A stretch of DNA of 5,774 nucleotides from Gammaproteobacteria bacterium (GCA_028282395.1 JANQHY010000307.1:1-5774); one strand, 5' to 3'. Positions 1 through 5,774 are shown, counted from the first letter of the stretch. Made by a program: numbers and translations. Notes: generated by a model not told the origin, from the letters alone.

Positions 1-1
1 T

Positions 2-1468
2 GGAGAGGCATGCAGCAAAGAAAGAGATGTAAGAAGTTTAACCACATTTGACTGTTACGCAAAGCCCGGTTTTGTCAATACAGTAATCTCATTAGACGCC
101 GTCAGAAAAGACAGAGCTAAATTAGAAAAGGAATTAAATGATCAGGGAGTAGATGACCCCAGTTTCTATGTAGGTTTCAAGCTAAGAGTTAATGTTCCCC
201 ATGATCAGTATCGCACGGCAAAAGGAATCATCAAGAACCTAAAGTATTTCTCTGCTGAAAACAAGGATGAGCCATACTTTTATGACCATAAATTCATCAA
301 AGATATTTTTGCAGAATATTTAAGCGAACACCAGATGGATGACCTTGATATGCTCTCAAAAGAGGAAGCCGATAAAAAGATAGCTGACTTTATAAAGCAT
401 CTTGAAGAGAATTATAAAAATGACCTGGATAATATCAGTGCTTTTGTTGGCAAAATAAAAGAGCTGGCCAAAGACAATGGCGATCCTAATGATATAAATA
501 GCATGTCAGATCATGAAATAATTTACAGGTGCTTCTTCCACGAGCAAGAAACTCTCACATCGGGAGTGAATTCAACAAATGACAGATTTAAAACAGCACA
601 AATGACAATATACATGCACCATAAGGATATTTATAAATCTGATGAATCCATACAAAAACAATTAAAAAAAGATGTTGTCAATATGTCAACAACCATTAAA
701 ACTGCTTTAAAAGAAGGCAATATAAAACCCGAAAAAGAATCAGATACGGACACATCAATTAATTCACACTGCTCTATGCGAATTGATTCCGAGAATAATT
801 TTCTGAATATCACTCGTGAAAGAGACATTTATTCCTTTGGATATGACTATATTGGAGTGGCATCATCTAGCAATGTAGCAGCAGTAAGCGCTATGAAAAA
901 ATCTTTTGAAAAAAGTGAATTTTACAAAAGCATGAGACTAGATATTATAAAAAACGATGTCGATGAGCGAACAGCGCTTCTTAGCAGGCTTCAAGAAGAC
1001 TTAGGAAAAGATTTCTCCCAGGAAAACTTTCATGACATCCTTAATCACTATGACAACTTATTCAAGAAATATGATAACTACCTTAGTGTTTGTAGGACAA
1101 CTCTTAGTCAATTCTTTTCACACAGATCTAAAACAGGGAAAGATGCTCTGTTTATTATTAGAAATAAAGCGCTTTCGGCTCTCAAGGAGTATTTTAATGA
1201 GCATAAAGATCTTACAGCCAATGAAAAAATATATCTGCTAGAGCAAGCAAAAGAGAGGGCTGTCTTTTCAAATGCACGAAATACTTTCTCTAGGAATGGT
1301 CATACAACAGCGGTTGATATTATTAATAAGGAGATTTCCCGTTTACGTAAAAACAATAAAGGCTCTAATAATCAGGACGCTAATGCTAACTTAGAGTACG
1401 ACGACAACCACTATTCTTACCAAACCACTCACCAGGATAGTCTAACAGCACTTAATCAAATGAATTAG
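2..1468 (+). CDS. Large helical protein of unknown function, 5' end missing (possible secreted effector)
   Basis: The frame is open without a stop from base 2 to the TAG at 1466-1468, giving at least 488 residues. The methionine codon at 335 is internal, because the 111 codons before it read as normal protein, so the true start lies left of the window. I do not recognise a family. The visible protein is hydrophilic and rich in Lys, Glu, Asp and Asn, with no membrane segment. Most of it looks helical. A Ser/Thr/Asp-rich linker lies near visible residues 240-258. A compact helical block lies near 373-446 (from SHRSKTGKDA to INKEIS), followed by a polar Asn/Gln/Asp-rich tail ending LTALNQMN. Long helical orphan proteins with polar, acidic C-termini are common among Dot/Icm type IV effectors of Legionella and Coxiella, but that role is inference. 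A 12-bp hairpin follows the stop by 10 bases. G+C is low (27% in bases 661-720). Confidence 0.85.
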   Translation, partial: GEACSKERDVRSLTTFDCYAKPGFVNTVISLDAVRKDRAKLEKELNDQGVDDPSFYVGFKLRVNVPHDQYRTAKGIIKNLKYFSAENKDEPYFYDHKFIKDIFAEYLSEHQMDDLDMLSKEEADKKIADFIKHLEENYKNDLDNISAFVGKIKELAKDNGDPNDINSMSDHEIIYRCFFHEQETLTSGVNSTNDRFKTAQMTIYMHHKDIYKSDESIQKQLKKDVVNMSTTIKTALKEGNIKPEKESDTDTSINSHCSMRIDSENNFLNITRERDIYSFGYDYIGVASSSNVAAVSAMKKSFEKSEFYKSMRLDIIKNDVDERTALLSRLQEDLGKDFSQENFHDILNHYDNLFKKYDNYLSVCRTTLSQFFSHRSKTGKDALFIIRNKALSALKEYFNEHKDLTANEKIYLLEQAKERAVFSNARNTFSRNGHTTAVDIINKEISRLRKNNKGSNNQDANANLEYDDNHYSYQTTHQDSLTALNQMN

Positions 1469-1478
1469 CTTTATGTTC

Positions 1479-1512
1479 ATGAAGTGATTCTGTTGCCACC
1501 GAATCACTTCAT
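1479..1512 (+). terminator. Perfect 12-bp hairpin after the first gene
   Basis: ATGAAGTGATTC at 1479-1490 and GAATCACTTCAT at 1501-1512 are exact inverted copies around a 10-base loop, starting 10 bases after the stop codon. The position suits a transcription terminator or an mRNA 3'-end stabiliser. The stem has only four G:C pairs and no T-run follows it (the next bases are TGACTTTC), so it is not a classical rho-independent terminator. It may be a processing or protecting hairpin, or a protein-binding site. Confidence 0.5.
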
Positions 1513-1534
1513 TGACTTTCTATGTTAGAAACTC

Positions 1535-1560
1535 ATTAATATATTGAAAAATATATTAAT
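1535..1560. repeat. Perfect 10-bp A+T-only inverted repeat
   Basis: ATTAATATAT at 1535-1544 and ATATATTAAT at 1551-1560 are exact inverted copies around TGAAAA. It lies 22 bases after the previous hairpin and about 100 bases upstream of the promoter proposed for the gene at 1710. Arms made only of A and T give a weak RNA hairpin, so a DNA role (binding site, bend or easily melted element) is as likely as termination. Chance formation in A+T-rich sequence is also possible. Confidence 0.4.
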
Positions 1561-1640
1561 TTAAGAAAGACCCCTCGTCCAAGGGCTAACATCCCTATAC
1601 TCAACTATTTAGGCCATTGGAATCACTATTTGGTAAGAGC

Positions 1641-1669
1641 TGCCAACTGTGCTAGTATAGTGTTATACT
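1641..1669 (+). promoter_or_regulatory. Probable extended -10 promoter of the orphan gene at 1710
   Basis: TATACT at 1664-1669 matches five of six bases of the -10 consensus and is preceded by TG plus one base (1661-1663), the extended -10 pattern that tolerates a poor -35. The hexamer 17 bases upstream, TGCCAA at 1641-1646, is a poor -35. Transcription would start near 1676, giving a leader of about 34 bases. A competing arrangement is TTGGTA at 1630-1635 with TAGTAT at 1653-1658, also spaced by 17. Confidence 0.42.
1654..1669. promoter_or_regulatory. Small palindrome covering the -10, possible operator
   Basis: AGTATA at 1654-1659 and TATACT at 1664-1669 are exact inverted copies around GTGT. 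The right arm is the proposed -10 hexamer, so a dimeric regulator bound here would block RNA polymerase. The arms are short, so this remains a candidate only. Confidence 0.3.
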
Positions 1670-1709
1670 GTTTGTCTATATTACGATACAATGCTATTAA
1701 TAAACTTCA

Positions 1710-2366
1710 ATGAAAAGCCAACGTTTACTATCTAAAAATGCATTAGAAAAATTACGGCCATTATTAAATTATGTGAATGTCAGCTCAGGGAGCGGCAGTG
1801 AACTATCCGAATTTTGTAAAAAGCATCAAGTTCCGACAAAAATTTGCATTGAACGCCCAGATGGCAGCATTGCTGTCACTAGAGATTCTGATAGAAAGGC
1901 GATTCTTTTGGCGAGGATTATTAAGTATTTGGAAACCGGTATTATGCCGGCAGCAACTACTTTCCCATGCAATGTTGTCTGTCACGACACATTACCTAAA
2001 CGATTGAAGAAAACTGACCGTGTTTATTATGGTCAATATAAAAATGGTGATGAGACGATAGCAAAACTACTCTTGCCATTAACCGGACAAATTTCAACCT
2101 ATTGTGCTGTCGGTCAAGAGGTGATTCGCGGGTTTTGGTCAGAAGGAGTTGCGCCAACCTATGCCGAGTTCTCCAAGGCGTTTGTTAAAGCCTATAACAC
2201 CCATAAAACATCTGACAATCCTGAATGGGCCTATCTAAATGATCTAAAAAAGGCCAAACAAGCTGGCAATAAATTATCAAAGAGCGAGTGGCGAAAAGAG
2301 ATCCGCCCGGCAAAAGCACGTGAAGCACTAGATATTTTAGCAACAGTGCGATGTACACAGAAGTGA
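1710..2366 (+). CDS. Orphan soluble protein, 218 residues, function unknown
   Basis: ATG at 1710 is the first start after an in-frame TAA at 1701-1703. No Shine-Dalgarno motif precedes it, so initiation may be weak or depend on the A+T-rich leader. I do not recognise the family. The product is basic, with no signal peptide or membrane segment. A short compact region comes first (residues 1-60, including ICIERPDGSI at 46-55), then a helix near 61-77. A middle part follows with C87-x3-C91-H92, which is not a recognisable zinc site, then a Trp/Tyr-containing region (W143, W173). The C-terminus is strongly charged and helical from about 171 to 212. Base composition differs from the neighbours: bases 1741-1800, 1921-1980 and 2101-2160 have 40%, 42% and 53% G+C, against 27% in 661-720 of the preceding gene. 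This suggests a different origin or stronger constraint. The gene appears to stand alone, with its own promoter. Confidence 0.8.
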   Translation: MKSQRLLSKNALEKLRPLLNYVNVSSGSGSELSEFCKKHQVPTKICIERPDGSIAVTRDSDRKAILLARIIKYLETGIMPAATTFPCNVVCHDTLPKRLKKTDRVYYGQYKNGDETIAKLLLPLTGQISTYCAVGQEVIRGFWSEGVAPTYAEFSKAFVKAYNTHKTSDNPEWAYLNDLKKAKQAGNKLSKSEWRKEIRPAKAREALDILATVRCTQK

Positions 2367-2499
2367 ACTTTTGATGATTAATCTAATAAGTACAGTCATA
2401 TTTCACTAGCGGCGAATTAATTCTAAACAACGAATGTTTTTTTCGCTTAGATAATATGAGATAATTTACCCTATTACTATACTAATAACCCTGAAATAT

Positions 2500-2504
2500 A
2501 GGAG
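2500..2504 (+). promoter_or_regulatory. Ribosome binding site of the YciI-family gene
   Basis: AGGAG lies six bases before the ATG at 2511, a near-ideal Shine-Dalgarno motif and distance. It fixes this start. TATACT at 2478-2483 is a possible -10, but I see no good -35 for it. Confidence 0.75.
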
Positions 2505-2510
2505 CTAAGA

Positions 2511-2795
2511 ATGATAATCATTGAACTAACCTACAAAACCTCTCTTGATAAGGTCAATCAACTTCTCGAGCAACACCGAGAGTTTTTATCTAAATATTAT
2601 GATCAAGGCATTTTTCTTGCTTCAGGCCCTAAAGACCCACGTGATGGCGGCATTATTCTAGCAACTGGCAATGAAGAAACACTAAAAGCAGCGATCAAAG
2701 ATGATCCATTCTATCAACATGACATTGCTGACTATAAGTTCATTAATTTCTTGCCCAACAGGTATTGCAAAGAGCTTGAACCACTTATTGAATAA
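2511..2795 (+). CDS. YciI-family protein
   Basis: The 94-residue product has the length and pattern of the YCII-related family, small ferredoxin-like alpha+beta proteins that usually form dimers. It opens with a hydrophobic strand (MIIIELTY), followed by a helix with the conserved His (H22 in LLEQHREFL). The turn FLASGP lies at 35-40, then PRDGGIILATG at 43-53, whose Asp45 is the likely partner of H22 in the family's proposed His-Asp site. DDPFYQHDIADY at 64-75 is the usual conserved block before the last strand (KFINFLP). Most members have no proven substrate, and the family is related to muconolactone isomerase and dehalogenase-like folds. The protein should be cytosolic. It has its own ribosome binding site and converges with the NmrA-type gene 63 bases away, so the two are not co-transcribed. 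Confidence 0.9.
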   Translation: MIIIELTYKTSLDKVNQLLEQHREFLSKYYDQGIFLASGPKDPRDGGIILATGNEETLKAAIKDDPFYQHDIADYKFINFLPNRYCKELEPLIE

Positions 2796-2858
2796 AGGAA
2801 TAGAATCACGTCACTCTCAGAAGAGTAGCGCATTCATGTACAAATACTACTCTAATCT

Positions 2859-3776
2859 CTAATCCTTAAAAATCGGTGCAATTTCTTTGATAAAGTTATC
2901 ATATCGTCGATACTGTTTTGGAATTCCAGGAAGACTTTCCCATTCAGGACTTGAATACTGATCTGGAACTGGAATAGACTTGTCATAAAATGGCGTATGA
3001 AATTCGGTAATATTCTTGACCATATCTTCTGGTATACCCAATGATAAGAAATTATTCTTGAACTCTTCTGGCCCAATCTTTTTGTATGTAGCATTGACTC
3101 CATGGCGTCTTAATGTAGCCGCCCAACCATCACCACTCAACTTATCAGGACCTGCTATGATAAGTGGTTTACCATTAAATCCAGCAAAAGTCTCATCATT
3201 ACATGTTAATAATGCAGCAATATACTGTGCTATATCACGACAATCTGTTAAATGCTGCTCAGTATCCCCTAGCAAATGAGGCAGGACTCCTTGTGCTTTA
3301 ATGAATGGAACAAAATATAGCGTTGTTTGGAAAAAGCAAGTCGGATAAATTGCAGCATAAGGGATATTACTTTTTTTCAAATGCTCCACTATTCGATAGT
3401 GTGCTCCGCCGTGAGCGGGCCCATCTGCTGTGCAAAGATGCTTAAGTGACGCCAATTTAATAATACGGCTGACATTTTCAGATTTGCACGCATCAATAAA
3501 ATTACATTCAAATTCAAATTGCTTGTCGACATTATTACAAGCAACATATGCTCTATCAACTCCTTGAGCCGCTTGTCTTAATGAATCTATATCATCATAG
3601 TCACCTTGAATAACCTTAACCTGAGGAAGTTTTGCAAAAGTTAAACTAAGGTCAGAATTTGGATCACGAGTTAATGCTCTCACCTCAATATCTTGATAGT
3701 TATTTGCTAAATATGGAACAAGTTCTCTACCAACAAATCCCGTTGCTCCACCTACAAGAAAAACCAACTTCTTCAT
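2859..3776 (-). CDS. NmrA-type NAD(P)-binding atypical short-chain dehydrogenase
   Basis: The start is placed at 3776, not at the upstream in-frame ATG near 3899, because GGGAGAGG lies just before it and the glycine motif then sits at the N-terminus as usual. The protein has 305 residues. Residues 1-16 form the first Rossmann strand and the GxxGxxG loop (G10, G13, G16 in GGATGFVG). Arg37 after the second strand suggests NADP(H). QGDYDD at 57-62, AYVAC at 77-81 and the IIKLASL block at 105-111 match the NmrA/SDR-a layout. AHYRIVEHLKKSNIPYAAIYP at about 125-145 matches the family's typical helix and strand. The Ser-Tyr-x3-Lys catalytic set of classical dehydrogenases is not evident. Members act as NAD(P)H-using reductases or redox sensors; the substrate here cannot be told. 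The C-terminal third carries the substrate domain. It is monocistronic and convergent with the YciI-family gene. Confidence 0.88.
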   Translation of the reverse strand: MKKLVFLVGGATGFVGRELVPYLANNYQDIEVRALTRDPNSDLSLTFAKLPQVKVIQGDYDDIDSLRQAAQGVDRAYVACNNVDKQFEFECNFIDACKSENVSRIIKLASLKHLCTADGPAHGGAHYRIVEHLKKSNIPYAAIYPTCFFQTTLYFVPFIKAQGVLPHLLGDTEQHLTDCRDIAQYIAALLTCNDETFAGFNGKPLIIAGPDKLSGDGWAATLRRHGVNATYKKIGPEEFKNNFLSLGIPEDMVKNITEFHTPFYDKSIPVPDQYSSPEWESLPGIPKQYRRYDNFIKEIAPIFKD

Positions 3777-3790
3777 GATTGCCTCTCCCA
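3777..3790 (-). promoter_or_regulatory. Ribosome binding site deciding the NmrA-type start
   Basis: Read on the minus strand, GGGAGAGGCAATC directly precedes the ATG at 3776. GGAG is eight bases and GAGG five bases from the start, a strong Shine-Dalgarno match. The upstream alternative ATG at the far end of the same frame has no comparable site and would add 41 residues unlike this family. Confidence 0.75.
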
Positions 3791-3801
3791 TTAGTTTACA
3801 T

Positions 3802-3829
3802 AGTATGCAATTATCAATTAATTTATTAA
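3802..3829 (-). promoter_or_regulatory. Weak candidate promoter of the NmrA-type gene
   Basis: On the minus strand, TTAATA (3829-3824) and CATACT (3807-3802) are 16 bases apart, each matching four of six consensus bases. The implied leader is about 20 bases. The match is modest and the region is so A+T-rich that other pairs can be drawn. Confidence 0.28.
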
Positions 3830-3851
3830 TTACCATTATCTCATTATCAAT
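3810..3851. repeat. Repeated ATTATCAAT boxes flanking the palindrome
   Basis: ATTATCAAT occurs at 3810-3818 and again at 3843-3851, start to start 33 bases, which is about three helical turns. A partial copy, ATTATC, lies between them at 3835-3840. Spacing on one face of the DNA is typical of paired regulator sites. The repeat is short and could also reflect duplicated -35-like TTGATA sequences on the minus strand. Confidence 0.3.
3816..3831. promoter_or_regulatory. 7-bp palindrome in the NmrA-type control region
   Basis: AATTAAT at 3816-3822 and ATTAATT at 3825-3831 are exact inverted copies around TT, 40 to 55 bases upstream of the start codon and overlapping the candidate -35. The position fits a repressor operator. 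A+T-only arms make chance a real alternative. Confidence 0.3.
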
Positions 3852-3918
3852 ACAATAGCGCAAATATGGGGAAATCCCGACTAGCGTAACTTGAACCATA
3901 CTATCTTATTTGCGATCT

Positions 3919-4131
3919 CTACACTTTAACATACCAACAACCATCACTAATCACCGCATATCGCAAAATGCATGGCCAGTGCCATCCTGTTTGGCTTAGG
4001 TTATGGATTGATCTACCGTGAATGTCGTTGATGCTAAACTTCATAACAGTACTTTATCGTGTTTTAGATTATCCCACTTCATGGGTATCTACCCAGTTCC
4101 ATTCTTCAATGGCTTTATACCTACCTAACAT
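3919..4131 (-). other. Gap with broken coding-like sequence, possible gene remnant
   Basis: The gap at 3777-4234 carries no convincing gene beyond the control sites near 3800-3850. On the minus strand two short frames lie close together. One, at 4131-4069, encodes 20 residues (MLGRYKAIEEWNWVDTHEVG). The other, at 4044-3919, encodes 41 residues starting MKFSINDIHGRSIHNLSQTG and contains GWHWP. Neither has a ribosome binding site. In another frame, KWDNLKHDKVLL can be read between them, as expected if one gene has suffered frameshifts. The plus strand also offers fragments, including a 55-codon frame at 4031-4198 and the hydrophobic peptide MASAILFGLGYGLIYRECR starting near 3970, so strand and identity are uncertain. 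I recognise no family. Confidence 0.25.
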
Positions 4132-4234
4132 ACTGAAAAATTTTAATAAGAACTTAATCAAAGCGATATTTTATCAAAATTTCTTACAAAAGAAGTAGAA
4201 TTTTTCAATAAAGTACCTATTATAGGCATCTGCG

Positions 4235-5359
4235 ATGAATAATAAGATAGACGCGACAGTAATGGCTAACAGTACGATTGACTTTCTAAAAAAGAGCAAC
4301 ATTGAGCTTGATAGCGCTCAACTCAATATCATGCAACAACTACTGACATTAGCACAGCAGTTGAGTAAAAAATCGAAAAGAATCAAACTCTCTCGAAGAA
4401 GCCGCAAACAGACCGTTAAAGGTCTATATATTTGGGGAAAAGTTGGTCGCGGCAAAACTTATCTAATGGATATATTTTTCAATACGTTAGAGACAAATAG
4501 AAAAAAACGCCTCCACTTCCAACACTTCATGAGAGATATCCACGGCGCCATATTCAAATTCTCGGGCCAGAAAAATCCACTGAATAAAATTGCCGAAGAA
4601 TTAGCTGAAGAGGTTGATATTATTTGTCTTGATGAACTTTATATTGATGACATTGCCGATGCCATGTTACTAGAGGGACTATTTAAAGCACTATATAATC
4701 GCGGTATGATTTTTGTCATTACCTCAAATCTTCCACCAGAAAGGCTTGATTGTAATGGTGTTAATATAAGTTGCCTGACTCAAGCAATTGAACAGTTGAA
4801 TACACATAATCATATCGTCTGCTTAAATGGCGACAAAGATTATAGATTGACAGTGAAACCCACCAATCCTGTATTCTTTTTTGGCGATAACAACATAACA
4901 ATTCAGAAAATATCTAATTACTTCCAGGGAATGAGTAACGATAATAACCACGTATCAGGCCCAATACAAATAAATGATCGAAACATGATATGTAAAGGCA
5001 TGAAAGATGGAATTATCTGGTTTGATTTCAGTGAACTATGCGAAAAACCTAGAAGTCAGTATGATTATATTTATATTGCAAAAAATTTTCACACTCTACT
5101 AGTCAGTAATATTCCACAGCTTGACGATCATAGCCCTAAGGACAGATTACGGGCAACCTTTAACAATAATAGAGCAAGACGATTTATCAGTTTAGTAGAT
5201 GAAATGTATGATCGTTCTATTAACATCATAGCAAGCTTTGAGAAAGACTTAAGTGAAATATACTTAGGTGATGAATTTAGGTTTCAGTTTAATCGAACTT
5301 GTAGTCGACTTAACGAAATGCAAACCAAAGACTATATGTCAAAACCTCATCGCCTCTAA
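4235..5359 (+). CDS. zapE: ZapE/AFG1-family ATPase, divergent
   Basis: ZapE is an AFG1-type AAA-like P-loop ATPase that associates with the FtsZ ring in Proteobacteria; the mitochondrial relative is AFG1/LACE1. The 374-residue length matches E. coli ZapE. Visible in order are GLYIWGKVGRGKT at 63-75 (Walker A, K74), LMDIFF at 77-82, RLHFQHFM at 92-99, the Walker B ICLDE at 130-134 followed by DDIADAMLL, sensor-like TSN at 163-165 with LPPERL, DYRL at 202-205, SQYDYI at 274-279, FHTLLV at 285-290, RARRFISLVDEMYDR at 313-327, and SRLNEMQ at 357-363. Several signatures depart from the usual family text: HRFM is QHFM, FDEFFVSDI is LDELYIDDI, and about ten extra residues lie near 298-310. Residues 45-58 are very basic. 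The start at 4235 follows an in-frame TAG at 4223 and a weak AGG; 4262 is an alternative. It may be a second, specialised copy. Confidence 0.93.
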   Translation: MNNKIDATVMANSTIDFLKKSNIELDSAQLNIMQQLLTLAQQLSKKSKRIKLSRRSRKQTVKGLYIWGKVGRGKTYLMDIFFNTLETNRKKRLHFQHFMRDIHGAIFKFSGQKNPLNKIAEELAEEVDIICLDELYIDDIADAMLLEGLFKALYNRGMIFVITSNLPPERLDCNGVNISCLTQAIEQLNTHNHIVCLNGDKDYRLTVKPTNPVFFFGDNNITIQKISNYFQGMSNDNNHVSGPIQINDRNMICKGMKDGIIWFDFSELCEKPRSQYDYIYIAKNFHTLLVSNIPQLDDHSPKDRLRATFNNNRARRFISLVDEMYDRSINIIASFEKDLSEIYLGDEFRFQFNRTCSRLNEMQTKDYMSKPHRL

Positions 5360-5370
5360 TAAAAGTTTAT

Positions 5371-5774
5371 CTAAGATGGCTGAATATTATTACTATATAA
5401 ATCCATTTTATTAGTTGAAAATAATTTTTTCAAGAAGTCAATTGACATAGGACTGCCAACTGGTCGACTATACTCAAAGGTAGGCTCGGGATCAACGAAA
5501 ATTCTATCTATCAAGGAGAAAGCTTGATTTTTGAGCCATCCAGTTAAGGTTTTTTACCTCTACATTTTTTTATCAATGTAGGAATCACTTTACTCAAACG
5601 CACCTTTTCAGGTATTTCTCCTACCTTAAAATAATTAAGCATAATAGAGTTTCGATCTTTTTCGAAGTTTTCAACCAAATCAACGCTATGCCAAGAGTTG
5701 TGCATAACAGCAAATGCATAACCACTATTAGGCATAAATTTTAATTTTTCTGCTAAATGAAATTTCTTAAATAT
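5371..5774 (-). pseudogene. 2OG-Fe(II) dioxygenase-like protein, C-terminal part, apparently frameshifted
   Basis: The minus-strand frame is open from the right edge (5774) to TAA at 5546-5544, so the ATG at 5735 is internal and the N-terminus lies outside the window. The text AVMHNSWHSVDLVENF...DRNSIMLNY resembles the last strands of a 2-oxoglutarate/Fe(II) dioxygenase barrel. The His of SWH would be the distal iron ligand and the Arg of DRNS, 12 residues later, the 2-oxoglutarate binder. The HxD pair is not in view. A second frame, from 5550 to the TAG at 5373-5371, gives 59 further coding-like residues (TLTGWLKNQAFSLIDRIFVD, then PEPTFEYSRPVGSPMSIDFL and on to NNIQPS). The two frames join at a six-A run (5555-5550) if one A is missing or the ribosome slips back by one. 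The gene would end 11 bases from the ATPase stop. Sequencing error, inactivation or a genuine early stop are all possible. Confidence 0.55.

Noticed and set aside
335..1468. Reading the first gene as starting at the ATG at 335
   Set aside because: The same frame is open back to base 2 with protein-like text, and no ribosome binding site precedes 335.
1640..1649. CTGCCAACTG shared by the 1640 and 5453 regions
   Set aside because: One copy is in a promoter and the other inside probable coding sequence; a single 10-base match is weak evidence of a repeat family.
2414..2423. GAATTAATTC palindrome and the T7 run at 2437-2443 as a terminator or operator
   Set aside because: No adequate stem precedes the T-run, and a 10-base A+T-rich palindrome alone is not enough.
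2822..2853. Inverted repeat AGAGTAG/CTACTCT between the convergent YciI and NmrA-type genes as a bidirectional terminator
   Set aside because: The stem has only 7 bp with an 18-base loop and no T-run on either strand.
3777..3899. An N-terminal extension of the NmrA-type protein from the ATG near 3899
   Set aside because: It would add 41 residues before the Rossmann strand, has no ribosome binding site, and is contradicted by the strong GGGAGAGG site before 3776.
4031..4198. A 55-residue plus-strand gene starting MLNFITVLYR just before the ATPase gene
   Set aside because: It has no ribosome binding site, an unconvincing composition and competing frames on the other strand; kept only as part of the remnant note.
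5442..5474. A plus-strand promoter (TTGACA at 5442, TATACT at 5469)
   Set aside because: The spacing is 21 bases, no plus-strand gene follows, and the stretch reads better as the minus-strand coding tail.
5513..5547. A tiny plus-strand peptide gene with AAGGAG and TTG start at 5524
   Set aside because: It would encode only seven residues, starts with TTG, and overlaps the minus-strand coding tail and junction.

Overview
The window is A+T-rich and looks like ordinary bacterial chromosome, most likely from a gammaproteobacterium. The one firmly diagnostic gene encodes a ZapE/AFG1-type ATPase, which is usual in Proteobacteria. Low G+C together with a long, lysine- and glutamate-rich, mostly helical orphan protein fits the Legionella/Coxiella side of that class, but this placement is inference. 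I see no rRNA, tRNA, CRISPR array, insertion sequence or phage module.

Layout. Positions 2-1468 (+) are the 3' part of a long coding region of unknown function, open to the left edge and followed by a perfect 12-bp hairpin. The gap at 1469-1709 also holds a second perfect inverted repeat and a probable promoter with a small palindrome on its -10. Positions 1710-2366 (+) encode a 218-residue orphan protein with clearly higher G+C than its neighbours. Positions 2511-2795 (+) encode a YciI-family protein. Convergent with it, an NmrA-type NAD(P)-binding protein lies on the minus strand at 2859-3776. Its real start is inside a longer reading frame and is fixed by a strong ribosome binding site. 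The 458-base gap at 3777-4234 holds that gene's control region and a stretch of broken, coding-looking sequence. Positions 4235-5359 (+) encode the ZapE-like ATPase. Convergent with it, and only 11 bases away, is the 3' end of a minus-strand gene running off the right edge. Its visible part resembles the C-terminal end of a 2-oxoglutarate/Fe(II) dioxygenase. It appears to be frameshifted at a run of six A's, so that 59 further sense codons lie beyond the first stop.

How the genes relate. No operon is evident. The genes are separated by control regions or are convergent, and their predicted roles (division-linked ATPase, redox-type Rossmann protein, YciI protein, unknowns) do not form one pathway. 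I found no convincing new multi-gene system. The points most worth a second look are the frameshifted dioxygenase-like gene, the ZapE copy with altered signature motifs, the partial effector-like protein, the G+C-richer orphan, and the palindromes in the control regions.
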